A stretch of DNA of 64,000 nt from Dendrophyllia cribrosa (Eukaryota; Cnidaria; Anthozoa; Scleractinia; Dendrophylliidae): contig JAJLRJ010000014.1 of the NCBI GenBank assembly GCA_024195265.1, positions 17,178,459-17,242,458 of the forward strand, read 5' to 3'. Every line of letters starts with the position of its first letter. Positions within the stretch are counted from its first letter, which is position 1. Of this stretch, positions 22,085-30,858 are shown in pieces. The notes under the pieces were generated by a model. It was not told the origin of the DNA. It searched no databases and saw only the letters and a program-made list of their open reading frames with translations. A program made the position numbers and the translations under genes.

Positions 22085-25002
22085 ACCGTAAAGGACAAAC
22101 ACACAAGATACAAGCCAGTGTAGTCAAGGGTAATGGCTATGGGCCAATATTGTCTAAGGAGACTATGTTAGAAATGAACCTGATAAAGATCCTTGATTGC
22201 GACCGAGATCCACGTATAACCGTGCTGAAGACAAATAAGGACCCTTTACTAGAAGAGTATGCTGATGTGTTTGAAGGTCTTGGAAAGTTAGATGGCAAGT
22301 ACAGCATTATAACTGACAATACCATCAAGCCTGTGGTTCATCCACCACGACGTTTACCCGTGGCTATGACCGAGCAAGTACAGAGGAAACTTGAGGATAT
22401 GGCAGCTGACAACGTCATAGCAAAAGTCGACGAGCCCACTGATTGGGTATCCAGCATGCTAGTGGTGAGCAAGCCACCTTCTGAAGCTGACGGGGAAACC
22501 AAGTTACGCATTTGTTTAGATCCTAGAGATCTGAATGTCGCCATAAAACGTGAACATTTCCCAATGCCAACGATTGAAGAAATTGCAACTAGGCTAAATG
22601 GAGCAAAGCTGTTCAGCGTGTTTGATGCCAGCAATGGTTTCTGGCAAGTGGAACTTGACAAAGAATCGAGTATGCTCACCACATTTAACACGCCATTTGG
22701 GCGTTACCGGTGGAAGCGAATGCCGTTTGGCATTAACAGTGCACCAGAAGTTTGGCAGCGCAGAATGCGAGAACACATTGAGGGGCTTAAGGGAGTAGAG
22801 GTCATTGCAGATGATTTTGTGATCGTTGGATACGGAAACACACCCGCCGAGTGGCAGTCAGACCATGACCAAAATGTACGTGCTTTCCTGGATCGCTGTC
22901 GTGAAAGAAACCTGAAGCTGAACAAGAAGAAAGCCCGGTTGAGACAGCAAGAAGTTCCTTTCATTGGACATATTCTAACCCCAGAAGGTCTCAAACCTGA
23001 CCCGTGCAAAGTGGAGGCAATTGTACGAATGCAAGACCCCACTGATGTTCACTCTCTGCGTAGATTCCTTGGCATGGTGAATTATTTGGCAAAGTTTCTG
23101 CCACGCTTGTCAGACGAAACGGAAGTCCTGAGAAAACTCACTGAAAGTGATGCTCATGCAGATGCTTTAAACCGCATCAAAGAAATGATTGTTGCTGCAC
23201 CAGTGCTTGCCTACTATGATGTGAGCAAACCAGTAGTCATCCAGTGCGATGCTTCCCAGACCGGACTTGGAGCCGCTTTGTTACAAGAAGGGCGTCCAGT
23301 GGCTTACAGCTCCCGTGTGATGACTCCTACAGAACAAAATTATGCTCAAATAGAGAAGGAGCTACTTGCAATAGTCTTTGCATGTGAAAAATTTGACCAG
23401 TACATCTTTGGAAGAAGTGACGTAGTTGTCCAGTCAGACCATAAACCGTTGGAAACCATGTTCAAGAAACCCATCCACACCTCCCCAAAGCGCCTTCAAC
23501 GTATGCGACTCCGCTTGCAGAACTATGACCTCCGAGTGGAATACAAGAAAGGCACCACCATGTTCTTGGCTGACACTTTAAGTCGAGCATATGTGGAGGG
23601 CGAACAGCTGAGAAAAGTCCCAAACAGTGATGTCCGTTCGATTAAGGAACGACTATTTGCCTTTGAGTTAGAGCAGATCAAACATGATGAAGAACTGACT
23701 GTATCTCCTACTCGGCTGAAGAGGCTGCGTGAGGAGACTGCTAAGGATGAGGAGTTGCAGATTCTATCCGATGTTATTAGTGAAGGATGGCCGGAGACCT
23801 TGGCACAGGCACGTAAATATGACAGACGTCGAAAACAAGTGATTGAGTTGTATTGGAACAGCCGGGATGAGCTGACCACAGAAGACGGGTTGGTGTACAA
23901 GGGTCATCGTTTAGTGATACCTGCTGGTGAACGTCCTGACATTGTGAAGAGCCTGCATGAGTCGCATATTGGGGTCGAAGGGACACTGCGTCGTGCTCGC
24001 GATATTGTTTACTGGCCTGGGATCACGGTGCAGCTCAAGGATTACCTGTCGAAATGCGGCATTTGTAACAGTTATCGGCCGGAACAATGCAAACAACCAT
24101 TGCAGCCCCATGAGGTGCCCAATTTACCATGGGAGAAAGTCGGGGTTGATTTGTTTATACTTGAGAGGCAGGTTTTCCTGATAGCCGTTGACTACTACTC
24201 TGGTTATTTTGAGGTACAAGATCTGAGCCGCACCACAAGTAATCGTGTCATTACAGTTTTAAAGACTTGGTTTGCCAGACATGGCATCCCTGTGACAGTA
24301 ATTAGTGACAATGGACCGCCTTTCAACAGTGAAGATTTTAAGTCCTTCAGTAAAGAATGGGACTTTCATCATATTACGTCAAGCCCTTACCATGCACAGA
24401 GTAACGGCCGTGTCGAAAATGCAGTGAAGTCCTGCAAGTCCTTGTTGATGAAAGCCCGGGCAGACAAACGTGATCCTTTGTTGGCATTACTTGAATGGCG
24501 CAACACACCTACTGAGGGCATGCATGCTTCACCTACTCAGCTACTGTATGGCAGGCGAACACGCACTCGTCTCCCAGTAGCTAAGACATTGTTAAAACCG
24601 AATGTGATTACTAATGTACCAGAGAAGATTAAGATGAGGAAGCAGAAACAGAAGCACTATTATGATCAACACACGCAGGAATTGCCAAAATTAGATGATG
24701 CTGATGCCATAAGAATGCGCCTGCCAGGTGAGAAAGAATGGTCTCTTGGACAGGTCATCGGAGATGTGGGCAACCGTTCCTACGTGGTAGAGGTCAACGG
24801 GAAACATTATCGTCGAAACCGCAGATGGTTAAGAGCAACTCCCGAAGAAACAAGCGAGCCGACTGAGCTAACTGAGCAGACCGAGTTGCCGACTGAGTTG
24901 CCGCAACCATCAGTTCCGTCAACACCAATAGTTCCAGAGCAACCGAGTCGTCCAATACGCGAACATCGCCCACCGCTTTGGCTTAAAGATTATGAGTGCT
25001 GA
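22051..25002 (+). CDS. Pol: reverse transcriptase, RNase H, integrase
   Basis: The frame opens at 22,051 (after a TGA at 22,048) and runs to a stop at 25,000-25,002. The codon at 22,150 is TTG, not ATG; the first in-frame ATG is 22,165, so expression from an independent start is unlikely. Counting from 22,150, RT spans about residues 60-290, with D159 in FSVFDASNGFWQ and the catalytic pair IADD at 219-222. RNase H (about 365-490) has IQCDAS, IEKELLAI and SDHKPLE. Integrase has the H/H-C/C zinc domain (HESHIG ... CGICNSY) and D, D, E at VDLFI, SDNGPP and GRVENAV. A basic RRNRRW tail follows. All key catalytic residues appear present. Confidence 0.93.
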   Translation, partial: TIPEGKATLYVNRKGQTHKIQASVVKGNGYGPILSKETMLEMNLIKILDCDRDPRITVLKTNKDPLLEEYADVFEGLGKLDGKYSIITDNTIKPVVHPPRRLPVAMTEQVQRKLEDMAADNVIAKVDEPTDWVSSMLVVSKPPSEADGETKLRICLDPRDLNVAIKREHFPMPTIEEIATRLNGAKLFSVFDASNGFWQVELDKESSMLTTFNTPFGRYRWKRMPFGINSAPEVWQRRMREHIEGLKGVEVIADDFVIVGYGNTPAEWQSDHDQNVRAFLDRCRERNLKLNKKKARLRQQEVPFIGHILTPEGLKPDPCKVEAIVRMQDPTDVHSLRRFLGMVNYLAKFLPRLSDETEVLRKLTESDAHADALNRIKEMIVAAPVLAYYDVSKPVVIQCDASQTGLGAALLQEGRPVAYSSRVMTPTEQNYAQIEKELLAIVFACEKFDQYIFGRSDVVVQSDHKPLETMFKKPIHTSPKRLQRMRLRLQNYDLRVEYKKGTTMFLADTLSRAYVEGEQLRKVPNSDVRSIKERLFAFELEQIKHDEELTVSPTRLKRLREETAKDEELQILSDVISEGWPETLAQARKYDRRRKQVIELYWNSRDELTTEDGLVYKGHRLVIPAGERPDIVKSLHESHIGVEGTLRRARDIVYWPGITVQLKDYLSKCGICNSYRPEQCKQPLQPHEVPNLPWEKVGVDLFILERQVFLIAVDYYSGYFEVQDLSRTTSNRVITVLKTWFARHGIPVTVISDNGPPFNSEDFKSFSKEWDFHHITSSPYHAQSNGRVENAVKSCKSLLMKARADKRDPLLALLEWRNTPTEGMHASPTQLLYGRRTRTRLPVAKTLLKPNVITNVPEKIKMRKQKQKHYYDQHTQELPKLDDADAIRMRLPGEKEWSLGQVIGDVGNRSYVVEVNGKHYRRNRRWLRATPEETSEPTELTEQTELPTELPQPSVPSTPIVPEQPSRPIREHRPPLWLKDYEC
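22063..22069 (+). promoter_or_regulatory. Candidate -1 frameshift heptamer GGGAAAG
   Basis: In the gag frame the codons are agg-gga-aag, so G|GGA|AAG fits the X XXY YYZ slippery pattern. It lies inside the 34-nt overlap, 12 nt before the gag-frame stop at 22,082. It could equally be a scar of a 1-nt deletion in the G4A3 run. Confidence 0.4.
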
Positions 25003-25158
25003 GGAACGAGACATTTTGACTTTGCCTCCTTTTGTTGGTTTATAGTTTACCTATTTTTGTTATGTTTACCTGTTATGCACTGTGTTTTTGTTTCATACAC
25101 AAGAACTCTGAGGCAAAGAAACATTTTTCTAACACTTTATTTTCTTTTGTTGAAACTA

Positions 25159-25170
25159 AGGAAAGGAGAT
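25159..25170 (+). promoter_or_regulatory. Polypurine tract
   Basis: AAGGAAAGGAGA directly precedes the TG that begins the 3' LTR. This is the expected position and composition for plus-strand priming. Confidence 0.85.
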
Positions 25171-25330
25171 GTAACGAGTGCGCTTACATGAAGTATTTAG
25201 CTTTCCCGCCGATCGGGGGTCACGTGCGGAGTCCTCGTGTGCGCGGCCATGTTGTTTATCAAGTAGTTCTGTTCTTGGTTCAATACAGTTGATGTTTCGA
25301 TATTTAAGTGCCTGTTTACTTATCGTTACA
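25171..25330 (+). repeat. Complete 3' LTR, 160 bp
   Basis: It starts TGTAACG and ends CGTTACA, a perfect 7-bp inverted terminal pair. At 160 bp it is short for this group. Confidence 0.9.
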
Positions 25331-25534
25331 GTAACTCCACGGAATTAGTTTGGAATTTACGGGGTTGTTTCGCCTGGGCGGACTGGTAGCGTACGACACA
25401 ATGTGACATGGTTTCAACCTATTATTTGATACAAAGTTCTTCGTTTTAAATTTTTTTGTTAAAACACTGACATAGATATGTTGACACTCTTCAACACTAA
25501 CAATGAGGCAAAGGTCATTGTCTTTTGCTCTCTA

Positions 25535-25690
25535 TAGAGCGTTTTCACTCACGTGACCTTCAGTCCCGTGGGACTCAAATGACAAAGGCCATGGCAGCCA
25601 TGTTGGTGTTCCTAACAAAAGAAGTTAATTAAAATTATTTTGTACGGGAACACCAATATGGCGGCTATGACGTCAAGTGAAAACACTCTA
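25535..25690. mobile_element. MITE with TAGAG(C/T)GTTTTCACT termini
   Basis: GAGCGTTTTCACTCACGTGAC at the left pairs with acGTCAAGTGAAAACACTC at the right, bounded by TA. The interior has 'gccatgttggtgttcc', also found in the relative at 29,289-29,901 and, partly, near 36,350-36,420. Confidence 0.82.
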
Positions 25691-25880
25691 TTACAGCAAT
25701 GTATGTTTTCTTCAGGAGCCACGAAGCTCTTTAGAACCTCTAATTTTATTGGCCCTGGGTATCACGACGCTCTATTGTTTCAGGGCTAGGGTCCATTCTT
25801 CTGTTGTTTGTTCTATTGTTTTCTCAGCCAATCCTGTGAGGCCGTCCGAGCTTCGTGCCTGCCCGTTTTCTTGGAGACTA

Positions 25881-28156
25881 TCATTTATATTTTGAATATC
25901 TCTCGCCAGTCTCCTCTCGTCCTATATGTTTTTCCTTGGACACAGACCATTTCGGATTTTCAGAGCAGGGCTTGGGTTTGTATTGGTACTGGGGTATAAA
26001 TCCACGGTAATCAAACTTGGGCGAATGAGGACACAGTTTTGCAATTGGCTCTATTTCATTAACAGTATACGAGATCGATCCTGGGGCTCTTTTACGAAAA
26101 ACGTTAGCTACCAACCAAAACTGCCTCATCGCTTTTGGGTAAGTTCCATGAAGGCTTAAGTACTTCGTACACAAATCTGTTGTAAAGAATTTTGGATCCT
26201 TCCCCGCGCTTTTATGCACTATGCGCTGATTATCCATGAAGTAGGTCACGTTTTTAGAACTCTCTCCCATCCAAATCGCCACGGCTTGGTCCCCATACGG
26301 AGTACATAGCAGCGTTGTGTTTCTTTTCTTCAAAATTTCCTCGATCAAATCACGAGTTAGAATAAGCCACGCCTCGTCCACGCGCACTATTTTTGGTCTA
26401 CAGTGAACAAAGCCCCAGTAGAGCGTTTGTTTGGGTCGGACGTTCAGCTCGTACAGTAGTCGATCCAAGCAAAGGAAATGATCATCATCTATTCGCAGGA
26501 AGAAGTCGAACTTGTGTTTTTTAAATGACCATTCTATGGTTTGAAGAAGCCTCTCTGCGAACGCGAAATTATCTGTCGTCAGAAACAAAAAAATGTTGAC
26601 AAATGCCTTAAGTACATGATTTCATACATACACAATTGTATTTTTACACGGGCATTCCATCAATGTATACAAATTTGTTTACACGAGAGCCCTGTTTAAG
26701 TTCTCCTGTACAAATACAATTATAAAAAATCTTGTTCTCGTCCAATTTCTCAAAACTTATCAGGAACTCAGTATTATAACCAAGCTGAATTATTAAACTA
26801 GAAATACGTGTCTCGCAGAGCCTCGCGAAGCTCGGGGGAGGGTGCACCTCAAAATTTTAGCGACGGGGAGGAAGACTGAGATGGAATTTCTGGTTTATCT
26901 GGAGAGGTTGGATTGCATAGCGACAATGGCCTCGAAATTTGAAGTTCAGACATTCTCGTGCCCAGTCGCTTCCATTTAAATTGTACTCAGTCTCCTGTCT
27001 TCCTAACATAAAATAAATGGCTCCTGTACAAATATAATTATAAAAAATATTGTTCTCGTCCAATTTCTCAAAACTTATCAGGAACTCAGTATTATAACCA
27101 AGCTGAATTATTAAATGATGTTGAGCATAATGGCGAGAATTATAACTCCTCCTTGGTATTGAAAAACAAATGGTACCATGCAAACGGTACTGACGAAAAG
27201 GTTTTCATTTTGAATGCTCACCTCATAAGATTTTGTTGACAGGCGCAAAAGTTAGAACTACGTTACATGTCTCCATAACTGACTCTGCGAGTGAAGGGGT
27301 TAAGTTTTCCATTATTTAATTTCAGTTTTCTTTGGTAGGTTGTGTTCACAATGAAAAAAATGTCCGCAGTCATGATTACTTATCCCGAGTGTAACTCAGT
27401 TTGACTTTTTATTTAGTTATTAAGTGTTATGGAAACTTTAAACATATTTAAATTTAAATTTAAGATTTGTAATAGTTAGTGTGATATCAACCGATTTTGC
27501 CGACTCAATCATGAAGAGTAGAACGGATGTAAAACAAAGCCGAGATTATCTGTATCAGTCGAACACAATCCCCCGCATCCTTGCTTAACCGCATCCAATA
27601 ATTAAAAAGAACTGTCCAGTGAGAAAAGAAACTCCAGAATTAATGCGATAAAAAGTAATCGACTAAAAATTAAATTCATACTGCCTTTACAAGATTAGCA
27701 AGCGATATGTGACCGGCACAACTTTTGGTGCTATATGCCAAACCCGTCAAACTTACCTTCCATCGAAAGAAAAACCAAGTCGTTATTTTCGTCGCTTTCT
27801 CTCAACACAGCGTTACTTGTTTCATTGTCTAAGCCGGCGTGATCTGTAAAAAAAGCGCAGAAAACTTCAGTTGTCCTTTGTTTACATTCAGAAAACCACG
27901 TTTCCCTTATAGCGTCCCGTCTTGCTCTACGTGCTGCGTGAGTAAGGACCGCGACCAACAAAAGAAGATTTTTCGGTTGTCTTTCTTGAAAGAGATAAGC
28001 TGAGCTTGCCTCGGGCGAACTAATGTACAAAGCTTCTTGAATCCTGGATTTCGATGTGTCTAAAAGTAATGGCCAGTTGGCGATAACCGTTATTAATACC
28101 CCTTCAAGAATCGCAAGGCATAACAACACCGTAAAAAGGGCCCATCGCGAAGCCAT
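25881..28156 (-). CDS. GT31 beta-1,3-galactosyltransferase-like Golgi enzyme, two exons
   Basis: Exon 1 is 28,156-27,757 and exon 2 is 26,572-25,881 (TGA stop). The donor is G|GTAAGT after ATG-GAA-G, and the acceptor follows a T-rich tract ending gacag. The two exons join in frame to 363 residues. The start is the ATG of MASRWALF; the codon 33 bases further upstream at 28,189 is TTG. Residues about 5-27 form a single hydrophobic anchor (type II Golgi protein). GT31 signatures are RRDAIRETWF near residue 85 and the metal-binding FFLRIDDDHF in exon 2, followed by LYWGF and PYGDQAVAIW, which occupies the place of the usual EDV motif. The central Y-P-x-Y-x-x-G-G block typical of the family is not evident, so it is a divergent member and the acceptor sugar cannot be stated. 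It is closest in style to B3GALT6-like enzymes. Confidence 0.85.
26703..26797. repeat. 95-bp intronic duplicate, copy 1
   Basis: It starts 'ctcctgtacaaata' and ends 'gctgaattattaaa'. It matches 27,021-27,115 with only a few mismatches and lies in the intron of the GT31 gene. Confidence 0.9.
27021..27115. repeat. 95-bp intronic duplicate, copy 2
   Basis: It is nearly identical to 26,703-26,797 in the same orientation, about 318 bp away. Downstream, to about 27,305, lies a remnant of the AACCCTTTCACTCCC MITE family ('gagtgaaggggttaag'). Confidence 0.9.
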
Positions 28157-28490
28157 TTTTGCTAGTTTAAGACTGGAATTTCCTTTCAAAACCTAAAATA
28201 TACATTCAACGCCGAAGGATCTTCGTTTCCCTTTTTAATGACGACTACTTCGGTACCTTATTGACAGGCTATATTTAAATACGTGAACTTTCCATCTCAG
28301 TTTTGGAAACATTTTTCCCGCTGTCTTTTGGTATCTAGGTGACAACGCGTGGGGAGTGGAGAGAGTGAATAACATCTGACTAAACAAGTCATTTTTATGT
28401 AAATACTGATTACCTTACGTCTGCGTTCATTGGTTGATTCATGGTCACATGACGTCTAACAAACAAACTGTTTCCCGCCAAACGTCCATA

Positions 28491-28669
28491 GACCTCTTTC
28501 ATAATGGCGGCCGATTTATTTATTCTTTTGTATGTATGTTAATTAGCCTCACTGGCCTCATTTTAGAGTAAAAATTCTTTTGAATTTTGCACATGTTACC
28601 GAGGCCAGTGAGGCTAATTAACATACATATAAAAGAATAAATAAATCGGCCGCCATTATGAAAGAGGTC
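28491..28669. mobile_element. TA-flanked palindromic MITE
   Basis: The arms begin GACCTCTTTCATAATGGCGG and are mirrored almost perfectly for about 65 bp (CCGCCATTATGAAAGAGGTC at the right). TA sits on each side. It lies about 330 bp upstream of the GT31 start codon, so it could lie near the promoter. Confidence 0.9.
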
Positions 28670-28756
28670 TATGAGCGGGCAACATTTGCGAAAGCGGGCA
28701 ACATTTTCACTGTTGCCCGCTAGCGCACGTGATCATACCGTGACAAAAGGTGCCAT

Positions 28757-28898
28757 AGCCCGTTTCGCAGATACGGCAGCCATATTGATTTTGCCCCAAG
28801 GGCATCCCATAATGAACATTGAAAACAAAGGAATATATTAATTTAAATGCTCATTATGGGATGCCCTGGGGCAAAATCCCGTATCTGCAAAACGGGCT
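28757..28898. mobile_element. TA-flanked palindromic MITE, copy 2
   Basis: It belongs to the same family as 20,012-20,163 (GCCCGTTTCGCAGATACGGC). One arm has lost about 15 bp. Flanking TA is visible at both ends. Confidence 0.9.
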
Positions 28899-29288
28899 AT
28901 GATTATGATGCGATTGATGCTTTCCTCGACTGTTCGGCGCGTTTTTCAAACTGTGTGTTGTGTTGCGTTTTTGTGTTGCTATATAACAAATCACTTAATG
29001 ACTGTCACTTGGGAAACAGTGAATTTTGTTTTCCTCGGGGCTAGTCATTACGTGTTTATTAGCTACCTTTCGAGAGAATATTTGGAGGACAGATGTAAAC
29101 AAATTTTATTACTTTTAAATTGGAAATATTCATTGATAAATTGAAAACCTAAAAGTAGTGGTTGGGGGAAGCAGCGAACACTCGCCTTTCACCACTTATT
29201 TTTTTCGATGGTTTATGTAAAGGCGCCACGTCACCATTTTTATTGTTACTTTAAAAAGCCCAAAAGACAGTGATAGATCAGTGTTCTC

Positions 29289-29901
29289 TAGAGTGTTTGC
29301 ACACGACGTCATAAAAATTAAAAAATCTAAAGTATACATCCTACAAAGCTGTTTCTAACAAGGTATGTGGATACCAGTGTTATAATCTTTCACTAAAAGT
29401 TTCAGGTTTTAACGATGTTTTGCTTCCGATTTATAAAGGTTTTAAATGTGTCACGCAATTCGTCACGCTATTTTAGATAAGCCGTGAAACTAGTAAACAA
29501 AATTGATATAAAAAAAAAACAAACAAAAAACAAACAAAAAACCAAAATGGAACCAATTGAAAGTTATTTTTGAATTATAGATGTTCATAAGCCGATTTAA
29601 TGACACTTATAGCGAATACAATATTTTGTGATGAGAGATTTTTGGTGTAATTAAGACTTTGAATTTTGGGCGCCATGTTGGTGTCCCTAAGTGGGGCACC
29701 AAGATGGCCGCTCAATACATTTCTTACTAAAAAATATCTTATTCTCGTTCGCTTTTTACTTTTGAACGAAATGCTCTTGCGCTTCAAAATTTGGTCCACA
29801 TGTGTAGTTTTAAACTCTCTACAATTCGATAAACATTTTGGAATCGAAAACTGTTGTTTAATGCTTCTGAATTTTGATATGACGCAAGTGAAAACACTCT
29901 A
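29289..29901. mobile_element. 613-bp MITE with TAGAGTGTTT termini
   Basis: The left end GAGTGTTTGCACACGACGTC pairs with the right end GACGCAAGTGAAAACACTC, with TA on both sides. An inner inverted pair is 'gccatgttggtgtccc' versus 'gggcaccaagatggc'. The preceding 29.0-29.29 kb holds nothing recognisable. Confidence 0.8.
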
Positions 29902-30091
29902 TAAGCATTTCTTGTACAACAAACTTAAGGTTCTTAAATAGTTTTAATTTGGGTCAGTTATGACCCCAAAACGTCAAAATCTCCATGCTAAAGACACATT
30001 TGTACTCGAGGTGATGGAGCGATGATAAGTTTTACAGTGCGACGCATCTCATCGTGACTATTTTACAAGTTTCCACGAATCACCAGCTAAT

Positions 30092-30253
30092 CGCCACTTT
30101 AGAAACGAGAAGGAAACTGGGCCTAGTGAACTTTCGCAACGACTTCTGGGATCGTTACAGGTGACGTTTCTTGGTCTCTGTCCCCAGTAACAGTCCCAGA
30201 AGTTGTTGCGAAAGTTCACTCACCCCAGTTTCCTTCTCGTTTCTAAAGTGGCG
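30092..30253. mobile_element. Foldback element, 162 bp
   Basis: The left arm CGCCACTTTAGAAACGAGAA continues to 'ggaaactggg...gtgaactttcgcaac'. It is mirrored by 'gttgcgaaagttcac...cccagtttcc' and TTCTCGTTTCTAAAGTGGCG. Confidence 0.88.
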
Positions 30254-30858
30254 CAATATAATGTGAAAATCTCATTTGATCGTGCTTAACTTTGCGACGA
30301 GACGTGCCCATCAATTGAATTCGCGCGCTCTGATTGGCTAACTTGTAAAAACGTTTGTCGCGTGCTCAAGGTAAGGTATGTCGCACTGTCCACCGCGGTC
30401 AAACGTCCGAGGCGGTTTTTGTTTTATTTAGTGGATTTTATTTAATATTAAATGGAAATATGGGCAAGGATGTATAAAAAAATTAGTTGACGTTACTATA
30501 TTTTAATTTTTCTCAAAATGATGAGCTTTTTCCGTTGAAAACTGACCAAAACTCTTTGCGCCTGATCAAAATTATGTTGGCAAATGGCGCCGAATTTGTG
30601 CAGTTCACAGTTTTTAAACGCTTAGAACTTTTTTGGTAATCTTTCAAAACGTTTGGTAAACTAAACTGACAGTGTGTTGGCAATATAGTAAACTTTGAAC
30701 AGTGAAAATGACAACCTTAACTTTTACTGTGCGAATCCAAAAACCGTGAACACTTTGATTTGATTTTGACATTTCCCATTGTGCAGCAACCAATCAGAAG
30801 CGACTCGAAACCGCAAGAAACCCAAACAAACGGTTAGTGAACCGAACAAACTGTAATC

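Larger units (their letters stand above)
20889..25330 (+). mobile_element. Ty3/gypsy-type LTR retrotransposon with truncated 5' LTR
   Basis: The order is partial 5' LTR (41 bp), primer-binding site, gag-protease, reverse transcriptase, RNase H, integrase, polypurine tract and full 3' LTR (160 bp). The RT-RNaseH-integrase order is that of Ty3/gypsy (Metaviridae-like) elements. The 41 bp shared by the two LTRs are identical, which suggests a fairly recent insertion. The pol ORF is free of stops over 950 codons. The element would be unable to transcribe normally because the 5' LTR lacks its upstream 119 bp. The host flank just past the 3' LTR begins gtaac; the matching target duplication on the left cannot be seen. 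Confidence 0.93.

Noticed and set aside
22150..22152. Pol start codon at 22,150
   Set aside because: The codon is TTG and the frame is open upstream to 22,051, continuous with the protease domain.
28156..28189. Upstream extension of the GT31 start (MKGNSSLK...)
   Set aside because: The codon at 28,189 is TTG; the first ATG is at 28,156 and is followed at once by the hydrophobic anchor.
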